Assembly (NCBI RefSeq): GCF_000002595.2 | Contig: NC_057019.1 | Span: 6,781,922-6,845,921 of the forward strand | Length of the DNA stretch: 64,000 bases | Direction: 5' to 3' | Source: Chlamydomonas reinhardtii | Lineage: Eukaryota > Chlorophyta > Chlorophyceae > Chlamydomonadales > Chlamydomonadaceae | Shown here: one piece after another, positions 10,736 through 22,940 of the stretch | How positions within the stretch are numbered: the stretch's first letter is position 1 | Layout of the letters: the number at the start of each line of letters is the position of its first letter | Position numbers and translations under genes: made by a program | Notes under the pieces: model-generated | Told to the model about the DNA's origin: nothing | What the model saw: the letters and a program-made list of their open reading frames with translations, nothing else | Databases searched by the model: none

Positions 10736-13611
10736 CTACCGCCGCATCTCACTCGAGCGCCGCCGAGCCGTCTGCGCCATCGCCAGCAGCCAGGGGTCAC
10801 GCAGCAGGTCAGATGCCAGCGGCCGGTCAAACGCGTCGTGCGCAAGCATGCAGCGGATGAAGCGCCGCGCCTGCGGCGGCACTGACGACGGAAAGTGCAG
10901 GTGCTCCGGACACGACACCATGCGCGCCTGGCTGCGCCACCGGCCTGCGTCGCCGCCGCCGTCATCGTAGCCGCCGCCCGCATCGCTGTCATCCTCCTCC
11001 AGCGCGTCATTTGCGTCATCGTCATCCATGTCCGCAAGGCGGATGGGCGGCGGGCAGCCCACAAGCAGCTCATACGTCAGACGCCCCACCATTGCCACGT
11101 CAGCCGCGGCCTTGCCGGCAAATTCCGGATCATTGAAATAGTCAATGTCGCCGCCTCCGCCTCCGCTCCAGCTGCCCTCATCCACAAGCGCCGCGCCGCC
11201 CCCGCCAGAACGGGAGCCGTGCACGAGCTCGGGCGCGGTGTTGAGCAGGGCGGTTGTTGCCGCGCCCATGTTGCTGCGGCTGCTGCGGCTGCTGCGGCTG
11301 CCGCCTTGCATCATGCTGGCACTGCGCACGGCGGTGCTGCCCTGGTAGTGCTGGTGCTGGCTGCTGCAGCCATCGGAATCGTTGCGCCGGTGCCGTCGGC
11401 TGTGGCTCGCCGGGGCAAAGTTAGTTGCGGAAGCCAAGCCTGGAGGGACGGAAGGGCGGGAGGGGGCGGAGCGGAGGTGAATGTGAGGACGTATCGCCAT
11501 ATTGGCTGCACATCCGTGTACGTGAGGGACCCCAACTTCAGCCCCACACCCTCGCACCTGTGAGCGCCAATCGCCAGTCCTGCATGAACAAGATACATTC
11601 ACCCTGTGGGTGGAAAAAAGGGTACATCAGTAGTCAGATCGACACGCTTTAGATTTCTTTCGGCTTCCAGCCAGGTCATTCGGCCTGCAGGCATGGGGAC
11701 CAGGCCAACGCACCTTGATGTTGCCGTGGCACACGCCGCGCGAATGCATGAAGGCGAGGGCGGACAGCAGCGGCCGAATGACCACGTCCGCGACCTGCGA
11801 GTTGTGGGATGTGGAGCAAGGCCAGGTTCAGTTGACGATCGAGCGCCTTGATGGCCACCCACCATATTGGAGCTAGCGCACCCATGTCCGCCCGTTTCGT
11901 GCCTGTCCGTGAACCACGCACCTCAGCGGCTCCCAGCCTGAACCTTTCCATCACTGCCGCAAGGTCGCCACGCGGTGGGTGCTCGTACACGACAACGAAC
12001 TGACCGTCGTCCTGTACGGCGCAGAGGACACCAGGACCACAGTCTTTGTGCTGAGCAGGCAGCTGTGGGGGCACATTCGAATGTAAACACCTCGCTTGAC
12101 GTCTCCGCCGCAGTTTCTCACCTGCTGCAATCACCTACTTACTCCCCGCCCACCCGAATGCATTCCACCCTGACTCCCTTGGCATGCCAGTATGCCACCA
12201 TGACAGATTTACAGCACCCACCACGAAGGCCCCAAACATCTTCAGAACGTGCTTGTGAACCAGCCTGGCCTGCAGCTCCACCTCCTGGCGCAGCCTGTGT
12301 ACCGCAGACAACGGAAAGGCGTTGGGTACAGGCGATACGGTACAGTTGCAGGGGCATGGCATAACGCCCGACCCGCTCAATCGGTAGTGTCCGAGCAAAT
12401 GTCCCGCGTACTTACGGCTACTGACCCACGTACTTTCGGCAACTGCCGCCCACGAAACTCACATGTTGAAGGACTCCCGGGAGAAGGTCATCATGTTGTA
12501 CATCTTGAGACATACCGGCAACCCAGACTGCATGCAGGTCGCCTACACAGCGCAAAAAGGAACACGCAGGGAAGGCACTCCGGCCGTGACCGCATGACCG
12601 GGCTTAAACCACATACCCCGCGTCATCGCACCCACTGACCCGCAGCCTCTTAGTTCCCGAGCCCACGGCGTAACGCGCCAACTTCCACACCCGCCACGTA
12701 CGCACCCGCTGCATGGCGTAGGAGCTAGTTTTTGCCATCAGCCGACTGACGTCATAATCCTCAAGTGACCAGCTCGACCTCCGCATCAGGGGCGGCAGCG
12801 CCGCCGACACCACAAGCAGCTGCTGGCCCGATGCGCTGAGCGGCTGGTCCCGTGCGTGCGGGTTGGAGCTCGATGGCGACAGGCCACGCAGCCCGGCGCT
12901 TTGTGGTTGCAGGTGCTGGTGCGAGGGGCTAGTCGCCCAATAGGCGTCGCTGGTGCGGCTTGCGCCTGAGGGCGTCGCGGCTGGCGAAGGCGTGGCCGTG
13001 CCGCTCTCGCGCTGGACAGCCCTCGGCGCTGCGTCTGACGAAATTTTCAGAGTGAGGCCAGAGCCGTCGCCCCACGATCCACGGTGGGCCCGGACGCCGT
13101 TGCGAAAGGACTGCGACATCGCCAGGATGCCCTCTGGCGCCCGCCCGTGTCCGACGGTGTCCGTGGCACCGGGTGGGCTGCTTTCCAGCGGTCCGTTCGC
13201 GCCGTAGCTGTTGACCCTGTCTGTTATTCGCGCCTGCAGCGCCTTGGACGACACGGCAGCAAAGCGCTCGCGCTTAGGTGCCTGGCCGCTGTCACCATAG
13301 TCGCCTGACCGTAGTAAGACGGATGCAATAGCACTCGTGGAGCTTTTCCCCGCACCCGAGGGCACCACAGGAGCACTCCGCTTATCATTGCTGTTAAAAA
13401 ACTTGAATTCGCTAAAGTCATCGTCGCCGTCGTCGCTGTCCCCGTCGTCGCTGTCCCCCTGTCTCCGGCGCTGGACCACTAGGGTGTCACTTGCACGCGC
13501 GACTCCCAGCTTCTCTTTCAAGGCTTGCCATCCTGCCCTCAGTGCCGGCAGCTTTAAGCCGGGCGTCTCTGCCTCGGAGGTTTGCAACTCGGAGCTGACA
13601 AGGCCCCACAT
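10736..13611 (-). CDS. Aurora-like pseudokinase (third paralogue, catalytic residues lost)
   Basis: Seven exons join in phase: 13611-12706, 12542-12463, 12294-12222, 12011-11922, 11794-11714, 11603-11558 and 11505-10736, for 681 residues. Exons 2 and 3 keep the 80 and 73 nt sizes of the two kinases upstream in the array. The fold is recognisable: WSLEDYDVSRL, a kept lysine in VCLK near 315, the helix-C glutamate in LRQEVELQ, and RRFIRCMLAHDAFDRPLASDLL near the end. The catalytic HRD is HGN (406-408), the PEN asparagine is replaced in GECILF, the DFG motif is absent, and APE is DPE. The glycine loop is also lost (AKTSSYAMQRA). Acidic DSDDGDSDDGDDD and a Gly/Ser-rich insertion have been gained. 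It is most likely a scaffold-type pseudokinase or a decaying gene. The intron between exons 6 and 7 is only 52 nt, so that junction is the weakest part of the model. Confidence 0.78.
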
Positions 13612-14413
13612 CCCTGTCGTTTCAGCGTCACGCAGTCATTCTACGGATGTATTAGCACTCAGAAGCACGTTGGAGCGAGTAAGGCGGACGCAGCAACGTC
13701 AAACCCACATTTAGGCAGGCCTAGGTTGTGGCGGCACGTTTGAGTCTCCGGGCCTTTATTGATGTATATGGAAGAATTCAAGCTTGCAAGAATGTTGTTT
13801 GGCTGAGCCAATTCACCGGGCGAACTGTTGGTGCCCAGAAAGTGTTAGTTTCCTCATCGGCAATAGAGTAATGTCTTGGCGCATTCAGGACCTTAAAAAT
13901 ATTGGTGTATCTATGGCAACATATATTCCATTCAAAGTACAGAGCGCAGGCATAAGCTCAGGTCCTGCCGACCTCCAGAAGATGACTGACGACAGGCTGT
14001 GTGACACCGGTGCGCAAGGCTGCGTCAGGCTGTGTGTCCTGATACCTCCCAGCCTTACACTGCGTGCCATCACGCTTTCAGCAGCATTCCATACGCTGCC
14101 GCCCCCACACAGGGTACAGTCCTCCCTCGTCCACCAGCAACACTTGCTTCTCACTAAATTCTCCCCACCGCTTCCGCATTCGCACGCGCCCAAGCACGCC
14201 CAACCCCAGGCCTTACACGCACGCGCACGTAGCTTGCGCCCGCCTCAGACACGGCCCTGCTGACCCGCCTGGACCGCCTCCATCGTCCCGCTGTCGCCGC
14301 GCATGCATCCAGCTGTGGCTGCGGCCTGGCTGCCCTCAAGCACGCTTCACACTACCACAGCGTCGCTGGGCGCCACGCACCTCTCCGCCCAGCCCTTCCA
14401 TAAGCAGCCAGCC
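13612..14413. other. Intergenic region upstream of the pseudokinase and downstream of IC140
   Basis: This holds the 5' flank of the pseudokinase gene and the 3' untranslated region of IC140. No gene-like frame is seen. A minus-strand TGTAA lies at 14213-14217. Confidence 0.45.
14213..14217 (-). terminator. Poly(A) signal TGTAA for IC140
   Basis: The minus strand reads TGTAA about 200 nt past the IC140 stop codon. A second copy lies at 14055-14059. Confidence 0.55.
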
Positions 14414-17400
14414 TTAGTGCCCCGGTCCGCCGTTGGCCTCGGCCGGCATTAGCCCCAGCTGCGCCTTGAACCTCGCCTCTAGCTTGAGGTACTCCTGCTC
14501 CGCCTTCTCATCAAACTCAGGCGGCGGCGGCCCCTTGTCCTTCTTGCGCTCGTTGGCCGTGGGCAGCGGCATGCCTGCTGCTGCTGCCGCCGCGGCGTCC
14601 TTGGCGGCCGCCTCCTTCGCGGCCGCCTCTGCCAGCGCCGCGGATTCCGCCTCCTTCTTGCGCTCCTGTGGTAGGACAGCACGTGGCGGTGAGTGAAGGT
14701 CAGCTTGGGACAAGCGTGTAGGCTGTGGAAGCCTTGACCACCAAGATACCAAGTCCGACGCGGGGCGTGGCCACATGCAGCGCCTGCTGGGTTGATAATG
14801 TCCCGCAAGGACCCAGACGTAAGCGCAAACGCGGGCCCGGACGCACCTCGGCCTCCTTGCGCGCCGACGTGCGCACCGGCTGCCGCGCGCCGACGTCTGC
14901 GAGCCGCGCCTGCTGGCGCTCCAGCCACGTGCCCATCAGCTTCTTCTCGTTGTGCACGGGCCGCCGAAGGTTGCGGGGCAGCTCCATGATGCGGAGCACG
15001 CCTGCAACCCGCCACCACGTCATCAGGTTTACTCAGGACACAACTACGACAAGAAGTCCGCATGGCAAGTGCGCACCGCGGCGAGAAAACGACGGGACAT
15101 TGCTCGTGCAGCATACGGTAGTCAAAGATTGACAGCCCGTTGCACATCAGCACGCACCTGTTGCGTCGCCGACGGCGAGCAGCTGCTGCGCGGCCTGCTG
15201 CGCCGCGGAGGCGGACGTGGGCATTGGGTTGAAGGACAGCGACATGATGGGCGTGGCGGCCAGCGTGACGCGGATGGAGGGCTCGTGGGAGCGATCCAGC
15301 AGGTCCCACACCTCCAGGCTGCCGCTCTGGTCGGCCAGGTACAGCACCGCGGGCCGGGTGGGGCTCCAGCAGGCTGCAGGGGTTGAGGCGCGGGCAGCAG
15401 CAGTGTCAGGGAGGGTGGTCAGCCCGTGTGCGCATGCATGTGTGCAGCAGGCGATGAACGTGCAAACGCGGCGGCGAGCCAGGTGTGATGAATCACGCTG
15501 TGGCGGCCTCACCCGCCGTGTAGTAGTCCTGCGCGTAGCCGGACTGGAACAGCGGCGTGGACTGCCCTTCCTGCCAGATCTGCCACTGCCAGTCGCCGCA
15601 CGTGAGCACGATGTCGTCGAAGAACGGCGACCGCTCCAGCGCAATGACCGGGCCCACGTGCGCCTGTAGTAGGTCCCACCATAAGATGCGTAAGTCAGGC
15701 ATGCCGCTCACTACCTCTCACCAGCATCCAAGCCTCCGTAACATGGTCTAGGCTCGACTCGCCAACGCGACGCTGGCAACTTGCTTTCATCAAGAGCCAC
15801 AACCGCGCCCGCACCTGCAAGCAGCTCTTGGCGTAGTCAGGGTTCTCCTCGCCCTCGGGCTTGACGAAATCGGCGTACACCAGCTCGCCGTCAAAGGAGC
15901 CGGCGTAGAACATGCCCTGCTCCAGCTTGCGGAAATCGAAGGCCAGCTTGGTGCCGCCCAGGTCCATGCCTGCGTGGAAAGGAGAGGAGAGGATGGAGGG
16001 GCAGGGGTGTGAATGCGCCCGCAAGTTCAGATGAGGACCGTGCGTGCGTGCGTGTGTGCACGTGTGCTGTGCGGAGTAGCGTGCGTGCAGCCAGCCATGA
16101 TCAGGAGGCAAATGCAGGCAGTGCATGCGCAGGACGGTTGCCAGCACCAGCGTGCATTCAACACGGCGCACAGCCGCGCCCACCTATGAGGCTGATGAGG
16201 TGCACGCTGTGGATGGGCTTCCACACAAGGTCCAGCAGCTCGTCCGCCTTCTTGCCCTTCTTCAGCAGCTTCTCAACGCGCACGTCCCAGAACAAAACCT
16301 GCAGGCGGCCCAACCGACACGCACGCAAAAACCAACAGCTTAGAGAACAGGGAGCTTGCAGCATGGCAACGTGCACGGTGTCGGGCTCGGTGACGACGGC
16401 AGCGACAGCGGCGGGCGCGTCGTGTTGAGAGGCTGACGTGGCTGGGCTTCCGCACCTTGCCATCCGCAGCGATGGTTGCGAAGAAGTTGCACTCCTTGGA
16501 GCCCTCGCCCAGCTTGGTGACCTTGCCGCGGTGGCTGATCTCAACGCCCGGCAGCCACTGCAAGTCGGTCACCACCTGGGGTGTACGGAGGAGAGGATAG
16601 GGGAGTCAGGCAAACACACAGGATGCACGATCGAGACAACGCCACGGTCAGGCTCGGTTCTGTGCCCACAACTCTGTGCCCGAATCCTTCAGACGCATCC
16701 TTCTGCAGCTTTTCAAGCAGCTATTCCTTTTGCACTCGCACTCCACCCCGCTCCGCCTCGTTCGCACGAGGCACGCACTTGGTGGTGGCTGAACTGCGTG
16801 TCCGTCATGAATCGGTGCTTGATGACCGGAATGTGCGCGTCGCCGTCCGCGCTGGAACCCGATGTCGAGTCAACACCACCGCCGCCGCCGCCACCGCCCG
16901 GCAGGGCCGTAGACGGCGGCGTCGAGTCCGCGCCTTTACCGCCCGCGCCCGCGGCAGCGCCGTCGCTGCTCTTGGCTGCGCCCGCTCCCGCGCCGCCGCC
17001 CGCTCTCCGGCTGAGCCGGTCGGCCTCGCTGCTGAGGTCCCACAGCACCACCTGGCCGTTGTAGCAGCCGCCCGTGAGCAGGTCTGGCTGTAGCGGGTTG
17101 AACTGGAAGGAGAACACCTCCCAGGGGCTCTGCAGCACCAGCTCGGGATGAATGGGGTCGCGGAAGTTCCACAGCAGGATGTGCGCGGGCGCGGTGCGGC
17201 CCATGCGGGCCACGCGCTCCGCGTGCGACTGCGCCTCCGTGCATGCCACCGCCACCACGCCCTTGCGGTGCGGCAGCCACTGAATGGCGGAGACCACCTT
17301 GTTTTTGGAGTAGGTGAGGTGCGTGAAGGACTGCGCCTCCGACACCAGCGTCTCCTTGCGGCTGCCGCCGCCGCCGCCGTCCGCCTCGTCGTTGAGCGAG

Positions 17401-19686
17401 GACAGGTCGTCGCGGAAGATGTTGGTGATCTCGTTCTGCACCAGCGCCACCTCGCACCTGCACCGGGAGAGGAAAGAGTTGTTGGAGGGACTCGGTTGAC
17501 AAACGGCGCACTGTACCGCATCCCGATGCTGCCAATCTACCAGACGGTACAGCCTACTGTTGGACGACAGCCCCAGCCCCAGCCCAAGCCCAAGCCCGAG
17601 CCTAGCATCTAGCCTAGCACTTGTGTTACATGGGGCGTGGCCCCGAAGGCCCCCTCCCCCGAAGCAGCACTTACTGGTCCCGCACGCGCTCCAGGAAGTC
17701 CGCCACGCTGCCGGGCGCGTTGCGCGGCCGCCGCACCAGGTCCTGCTTGGCCTCGGGAGGCAGGTCCAGCGGCTCCGTCTGCGTCACGGCCGGCCGCGGC
17801 GGCACCGTGCCCGTGCTCTGCGTGGCGGCGTCCCGCAGCGGCGCCACCGCCTGCACCGCCACGTCCTGCTCCATGCGCCGCATGTCGAAATTGGGGTCCT
17901 GCGGGAAAAGGACAAGAGCACCGGTGGAGGGGGAGCGCGTGAGCGGCAGACATGCGGTCAGCAGTGGGCCTGCAGCCGTACATCCCCTTGCATTCCCTTG
18001 CCGGTCCCTGTTTTCCTCCATCTTCCTCCAACCCTACAACGTCCCTGCCCGCGCGCACCTTGAACGGGCGGCACTCCATTTGGCTGCTGTTCCAGAGCTC
18101 GTGCGCGTCCTTGTCCGCCAGCTTGGCGTTGGGCTGGTTGAACTCTCGCCGCCGCCGCTGCACCACCAGGCGGATGGGGTCGCGCCGCGGCCGCACCGAG
18201 GCCTCCTCTATGTCCACCTGCGGCCCCGACCACCGTACCACACAGCACAGGGAGCGTTAAGACCGTGGCATTTGTGCCCTGCACAGCAGCGAGATATCCC
18301 AGCACCAGTAAGCGCCCCGAGCCCCGCCTTTCCAGCCCTTGCCACGCACCTCACTTCCCATGCTCTGCCATGGCTTGACCTTCCGCACGCGCTTTGACCG
18401 CGGCTTGGCCTTCTCTGCCGCCGCATGCGCCGCCTCCAGCTCTAGCAGAGCCGCCCGCCGCGCCACCTCCTCCCCAATACCGCGCCACACCGCCGCCGCC
18501 GCCGCCGTTACCGCCAGCTCGAAGTTGTTGCCGTCGCCGTACACGTCATCCTCATTGAACCGCACGAGCAGTGGCTCGTAGTCTGAGGGCACCGGGGTGA
18601 TCAGGATACGCGCAACATCAGCACGGGCAGGGTTCTGTCCTGTGGCCAGCACGCTGAGCTTCCCTCCCAGCTCGGCGCATATGCTAATGCGCACATGCGA
18701 ACGTGGCCATACCATGGCGACAGTCCCTGCCCTGAAGGCGGCCCTGGCGTTGCCTCGCAGCCTCTAACCCTGCTACTGCGCACCTGCGGCCTGGATCTTT
18801 GCCTTGTAGGCATGGAAGTCACTGATGGCGCCGCGGAACTGAATGTCCTTAAGCAGCTCATCCCGCGACACCTCGCCCATGACGTTTGCAGCCCCCAGCT
18901 CCTTCAGACCAACAAGCTCAATGGTGGTGCCTGCGCACCAAGCGGCATCCGGTAAGACACTGTCACGCAACCCAGATCCGCATAACGTGGCGAGCTCGAC
19001 CATGTCTCCTAGGTGTCAATGTCATCAGCAGTATACGTTAAGGTCATAGGCGCTGAGCTAGATGCAACATGCACCATGCTTCTCAAGTCCGGGACCATCT
19101 GGCGCCGACGGAACGCCGCGAACCCCGCTCCCTGGCCGGTCCCCGCGGCTGACCGGCCCTTCAGCGGCAAACCATATGCTGCAGGATTTCCCCCGGCCTT
19201 GATTGCCAGACGCTTCCCCGTCCGTAAACAGTGCTGACCTGTAAGGAACAACGACTCGACGCCATCGAGTGGCACCGGCTTGCCCTCCTCGTTGCGCGCG
19301 AAAGGTTCAGGGATTGGTGGCAGGTCACGGACCGGCACGTAGTCCTCTGGTAGCGGCTCCAATTCAACCGGCGGTGGCGGGGCTGCAGCAGCTGCCTCCG
19401 CTTCAGCCGCTGCTTCTGGGGACTCGCCATCGCCTGGCGCTTCCGCCCCCGCGCCTGCTTCACCCTCCCCGCCGGTGCCCTCCTCTCCATCCTCAGGTGC
19501 AGCACCAGGCTCGCCCGCGTCATCGAGCCCCTCGACATCCGCAGGCCCTGCCTGCTCGTTATCTAGTGGTTCCCCCTCGTCATAGCCACCGTCCCCAGGC
19601 TCTGCGCCTGAAGACGCGGGAGCATCGTCTAGTGGGCTGCTGTCCGCGGGCGCTGCAGGGACCTCCCCGTCATCGACCTGCAGCAT
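14414..19686 (-). CDS. IDA7: Inner-arm dynein I1/f intermediate chain IC140 (WDR63/DNAI3 orthologue)
   Basis: Thirteen exons join in phase: 19686-19239, 18930-18784, 18582-18350, 18217-18059, 17898-17675, 17457-16779, 16575-16456, 16298-16184, 15969-15815, 15663-15513, 15373-15158, 15001-14847 and 14665-14414, giving 1,017 residues. Residues 1-110 are acidic and Pro/Ala-rich. They are followed by the ISDFHAYK and LLVRFNEDDVYGDGNNFEL segments of the WDR63 family, then KPWQSMGSE, ALVQNEITNIF, QSFTHLTYSKNK and DPIHPELVLQSPWEVFSF, all placed as in human WDR63. WD repeats span about 430-880, including GGCYNGQVVLWDL, VLFWDVRVEK and LEVWDLLDRSHEPS. A Lys/Glu-rich coiled coil ends the chain. In Chlamydomonas this subunit anchors the two-headed I1 dynein to the axoneme. 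A Gly/Ala/Ser insertion sits inside the WD region near 540-600. An upstream coding exon cannot be excluded, because TGCAG precedes the first codons. Confidence 0.93.
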
Positions 19687-20383
19687 AAGGCCGCAACAAT
19701 AATTTTACAGTAGTTCAGTTGTATAGACCGGCGGTCGGAGTAGAAACGAGACGCGCAAAGAACATGTTCCACCCCCTTGACCAAGGCCTTTGATTAGCAC
19801 TCCTCCAGTTTATAGCAACGGTATCCATGGCAGATTGTCGACGCACCGGAGGAGGCCCTGCGGAGGCGTCCTCCATCGCCAGTTTGGCCGCTCAAGAAGG
19901 CACCAGTTGTTCTCCAGGATTCATGATATGATATACAGCGATAAAGGATGTCGGTAAATAGGAGATACTGCGAGTTGGGTGTCCTCTAAGCTATAAGTCT
20001 GGGCTGACCAGGAAGGCCTTACGAGTCTTCCTATTGGTGTTCAGCAGGTATTTCTAATGCACACAGATCCCTAGCAAGGAGCGCCATGCTGCTGGTGAGC
20101 AAGAAGCGAGGCTCCGCATGCCCAAATCCATCCCAGCTGACAGCTCTCGAGCGGGACCTCTTCTTGGGCTTACTCCAACCAGGTATTTCTGCTGAATCCA
20201 TTTATTGATTCCATACGATCTCTTACTTGCAAATCTACAGCTTGAGCGCGAGACGAAGCTAGACGCACCTGGCTATCTTCTGCAATGCTTTCAGCGCATT
20301 TATCTTAGCATATATCCAATAAAGGCTGCTGTTGAGGCATACCACACCTTCATTCTAGCGAAAGGGACCTCACAACCCTCAGA
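19687..20383. promoter_or_regulatory. Divergent promoter region between IC140 and B9D1
   Basis: Only 697 bp separate the start codons of two ciliary genes transcribed in opposite directions, so both promoters must lie here. The region is less GC-rich than its neighbours. No clear TATA box or perfect palindromic element was found by eye. Confidence 0.6.
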
Positions 20384-21917
20384 ATGGCCGACAGCTCGGC
20401 GCCCAGCTCCTTCACAATTCTAGCAACGGGGCAACTCGAGTGCGCTGAGGTGCGGGTCTCTTGCGCGGGGGCAGCGGGCCGGTGTCGCGGCGAGGGAACC
20501 ACGCTGGATTCTCGCCAGCAGCAGAGGGGGCACGCAGCCGCACACACGCTCGCTCATTCCACCTGCTGTGTACACTTTTTCAGATCCCCGAGTGCACCAA
20601 CGCGTACCTGAAGTTCCAATTTGTTGCCGGCGAGGACTGGCAATTACTGGATGGGCTAGAGGAGGGCATCACGCAGGCCGCACGTGTGCCAGAAGGTACG
20701 CGCACCAGCCCCACCACCATCACCGTCACTGCAGTAACCTGCTAGGTGGCCTAGAAGCATTGCCCCGCAACTGAGGGCACCACCTACATTGACTCTTCTG
20801 TACGGCGCGCAGGTCGCGACGGCGTACTGGTCTGGAACTTCCCCATCGACATCACATACAAGACCACGAACGCGTTCGGGTGGCCGCAGCTGGTGGTGGC
20901 GGTGTATGGCCTGGACTCGTTCGGGCGTGACGTCATCAAGGGCTACGGATGCATACACCTACCCATGGCGGCCGGCCGGTGAGAGGACAGCGGACGGAGA
21001 GCGAGGGTCCGAGTGGGCCTTGGCCGCGGACAACCCAGGGCGTATAAGGCAGGACAAACGGCGCATATGTTGCGTGGTTGGTAGGCTGCGTATAAAGGGG
21101 TGCATAGCACCACAGCCGGCACCATAGCACCACAGCCTAGTGCCGGCTGTGGTGCATTCTGGGTGCTGCGCGTTCACGCCTGAATAGCTGGGGCCTGGTG
21201 CCTGAGCACTTTCGCTTGTGTGCGTTTGTACAGGTACACGCTCAAGCTGCGGCTGTTCCGGCCGCGCTCGGCGTCACTTCTGCAGTCGTTCACGTCGTGG
21301 CTCACGGGCATGCCCGCCGAGTTCTCCGACCCCAAGTTCCCCAGCTACGGCGAGGGCCGGGAAGGTGCGCGCAGTCGGGAAACACGCAGCACCAGATTGT
21401 TACTTGCGTTGGCAAGCTTCCGCGTGCGACCTGACATTGACAGAAGACGAAGTATTTCACGTGTTGTGTTTGCTGCCACCGCAGTCACGCGTGTGCAGTC
21501 AGGTGGCCACGTCAAGGTGCAACTCAACCTCATGACCAAGGTGCGGCGGAGGGAAGGGGCCAGTGGGCGAGTTCCCATGTGTCCTGCGTTCGGGTTACCA
21601 AAGCAGGCGTCGCAGTGTGCAGGAACTACCCATGCCGGTGTCTGGGCGAGGCTGTGAGGTAGACATGTCGCTGTGTCAGTGAACCATGCGCCCAGCCCCG
21701 CCACGATACCGTGTCCTAGGCCACGAGCTCGCTGCGCCCCGCTCTGGCATCAAGTCATCAAGTTGGACGTGCCTGCTTACTGCCTGCTTATTGTGCTACA
21801 GCCGCGGGCTCTCACCGCTCCGCGACACACGACCCCGCCCGACAGGACATGGACATGTTCGGCTACGTGGACGGCAGCGGGAGAGACCCCGCCGTGAGCG
21901 CCATCACGCAAATGTGA
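20384..21917 (+). CDS. B9D1: B9 domain-containing protein 1, transition-zone (MKS) complex
   Basis: Six exons join in phase: 20384-20449, 20584-20695, 20813-20978, 21234-21364, 21485-21540 and 21846-21917, for 200 residues, close to the 204 of human B9D1. The C2-like B9 domain runs from about residue 9 to 140. Family landmarks in order are [63 protein letters not shown] and [17 protein letters not shown]9D1 works with B9D2 and MKS1 in the ciliary transition zone, where it helps gate membrane proteins at the cilium base. It has no signal peptide or membrane segment. It lies head to head with IC140, another ciliary gene, and may share regulation with it. Confidence 0.95.
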
Positions 21918-22411
21918 GGCGGTGTCTGGTGAGCGGCGCGCGGCGCGCTGATAAGGCGTCGTGACCCCGCGTATGGTTGTGCCTGTGGCCCTGAGGAGTG
22001 AGCTGCCCGGTCGTGAGATGGCAGCCAGCGGTAGCACAGGGGTGCAAGCAGGAGTGCTTGTGGCCGGCCTGGCTGTAGCGTGCGTGACAGTGCCAGCAGC
22101 ACCGTTCACTGTGATTATGTGCACTCCTTGGACGCGAGTGATACACATGTATACTGCTTACGTGACTACACATCACTCGGCTTGACCAAATGTCAATAGC
22201 CGTTCATGGTGATCACACGGTTTGGTGGCCCGCGATGAAACACAATGCGTAGCCCGTAGGATGGGGCATGCGCCCGGCATTGTGGCAACTGCTGTGTTCG
22301 TGGTGCTCAGGGCTGTGGTCCCCACGCTGGTGCGTGCTCCTGCTAGGGACCTAGGAGTGCCGGCCTTAAGATGTCAGGGCTGTTTACCAACTGTTCTCAA
22401 CTTGCAGTGCA

Positions 22412-22416
22412 TGTAA
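22412..22416 (+). terminator. Poly(A) signal TGTAA for B9D1
   Basis: TGTAA lies on the sense strand about 500 nt past the B9D1 stop codon. No nearer copy was seen. Confidence 0.45.
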
Positions 22417-22902
22417 CTATCCTCTGCACACTGGATTCCTGGTTCCCTCGTCTTGATGTGTCACCATCTCCACCAGGAGCAATGCGTGTAAATGAGCACA
22501 CCCTAGTAAAGTCCGTGGAAACTCTACGCAGCCTCGTAAGGTGCATGGCACGGGGAAGCCGGGTCGGGGCGGAATAGGGCATAATCTAGCTCGGGAGCCC
22601 ATTCAGTTCAGTTCGGTTCTTGCACGCGTGTTCGGTTCAGGGGTTCGGTTCTAGACGTTGACGTCTAGCACATTCACGCGCCGGGCTTCCACGACCACTG
22701 GTCCGGTCCGGCGGCCCCTCGATTTTAACTCGAGCCTTTGTTGGAGCGCTCTGACGCTTGCAGCTGCTGGGTAAAGCGTGGCCAGGGGGGCTTACGTCCC
22801 ACCCTTGGCGTGTGCCAGGAGTTGGTGGAGTTGAGACCCCTACGCCGTGTGGGGGACCGGACTGGGTGGAGAGACTTGACCACAACAATGCGTGCGCTAA
22901 AG

Positions 22903-22940
22903 CGACCTGAGACGGTAATCACGACCTGAGACGGTAATCA
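22903..22940. repeat. Perfect 19-bp tandem duplication
   Basis: The unit CGACCTGAGACGGTAATCA occurs twice in direct succession (22903-22921 and 22922-22940) with no difference. Confidence 0.95.

Noticed and set aside
10895-11563. Plus-strand 222-residue frame opposite the pseudokinase
   Set aside because: It is the antisense shadow of the Gly/Ser-rich exon and has no domain features.
19800-19850. A sequence near GTATCCATGGCAGA that resembles an RFX X-box between two ciliary genes
   Set aside because: It misses several consensus positions, and green algae are thought to lack RFX factors.
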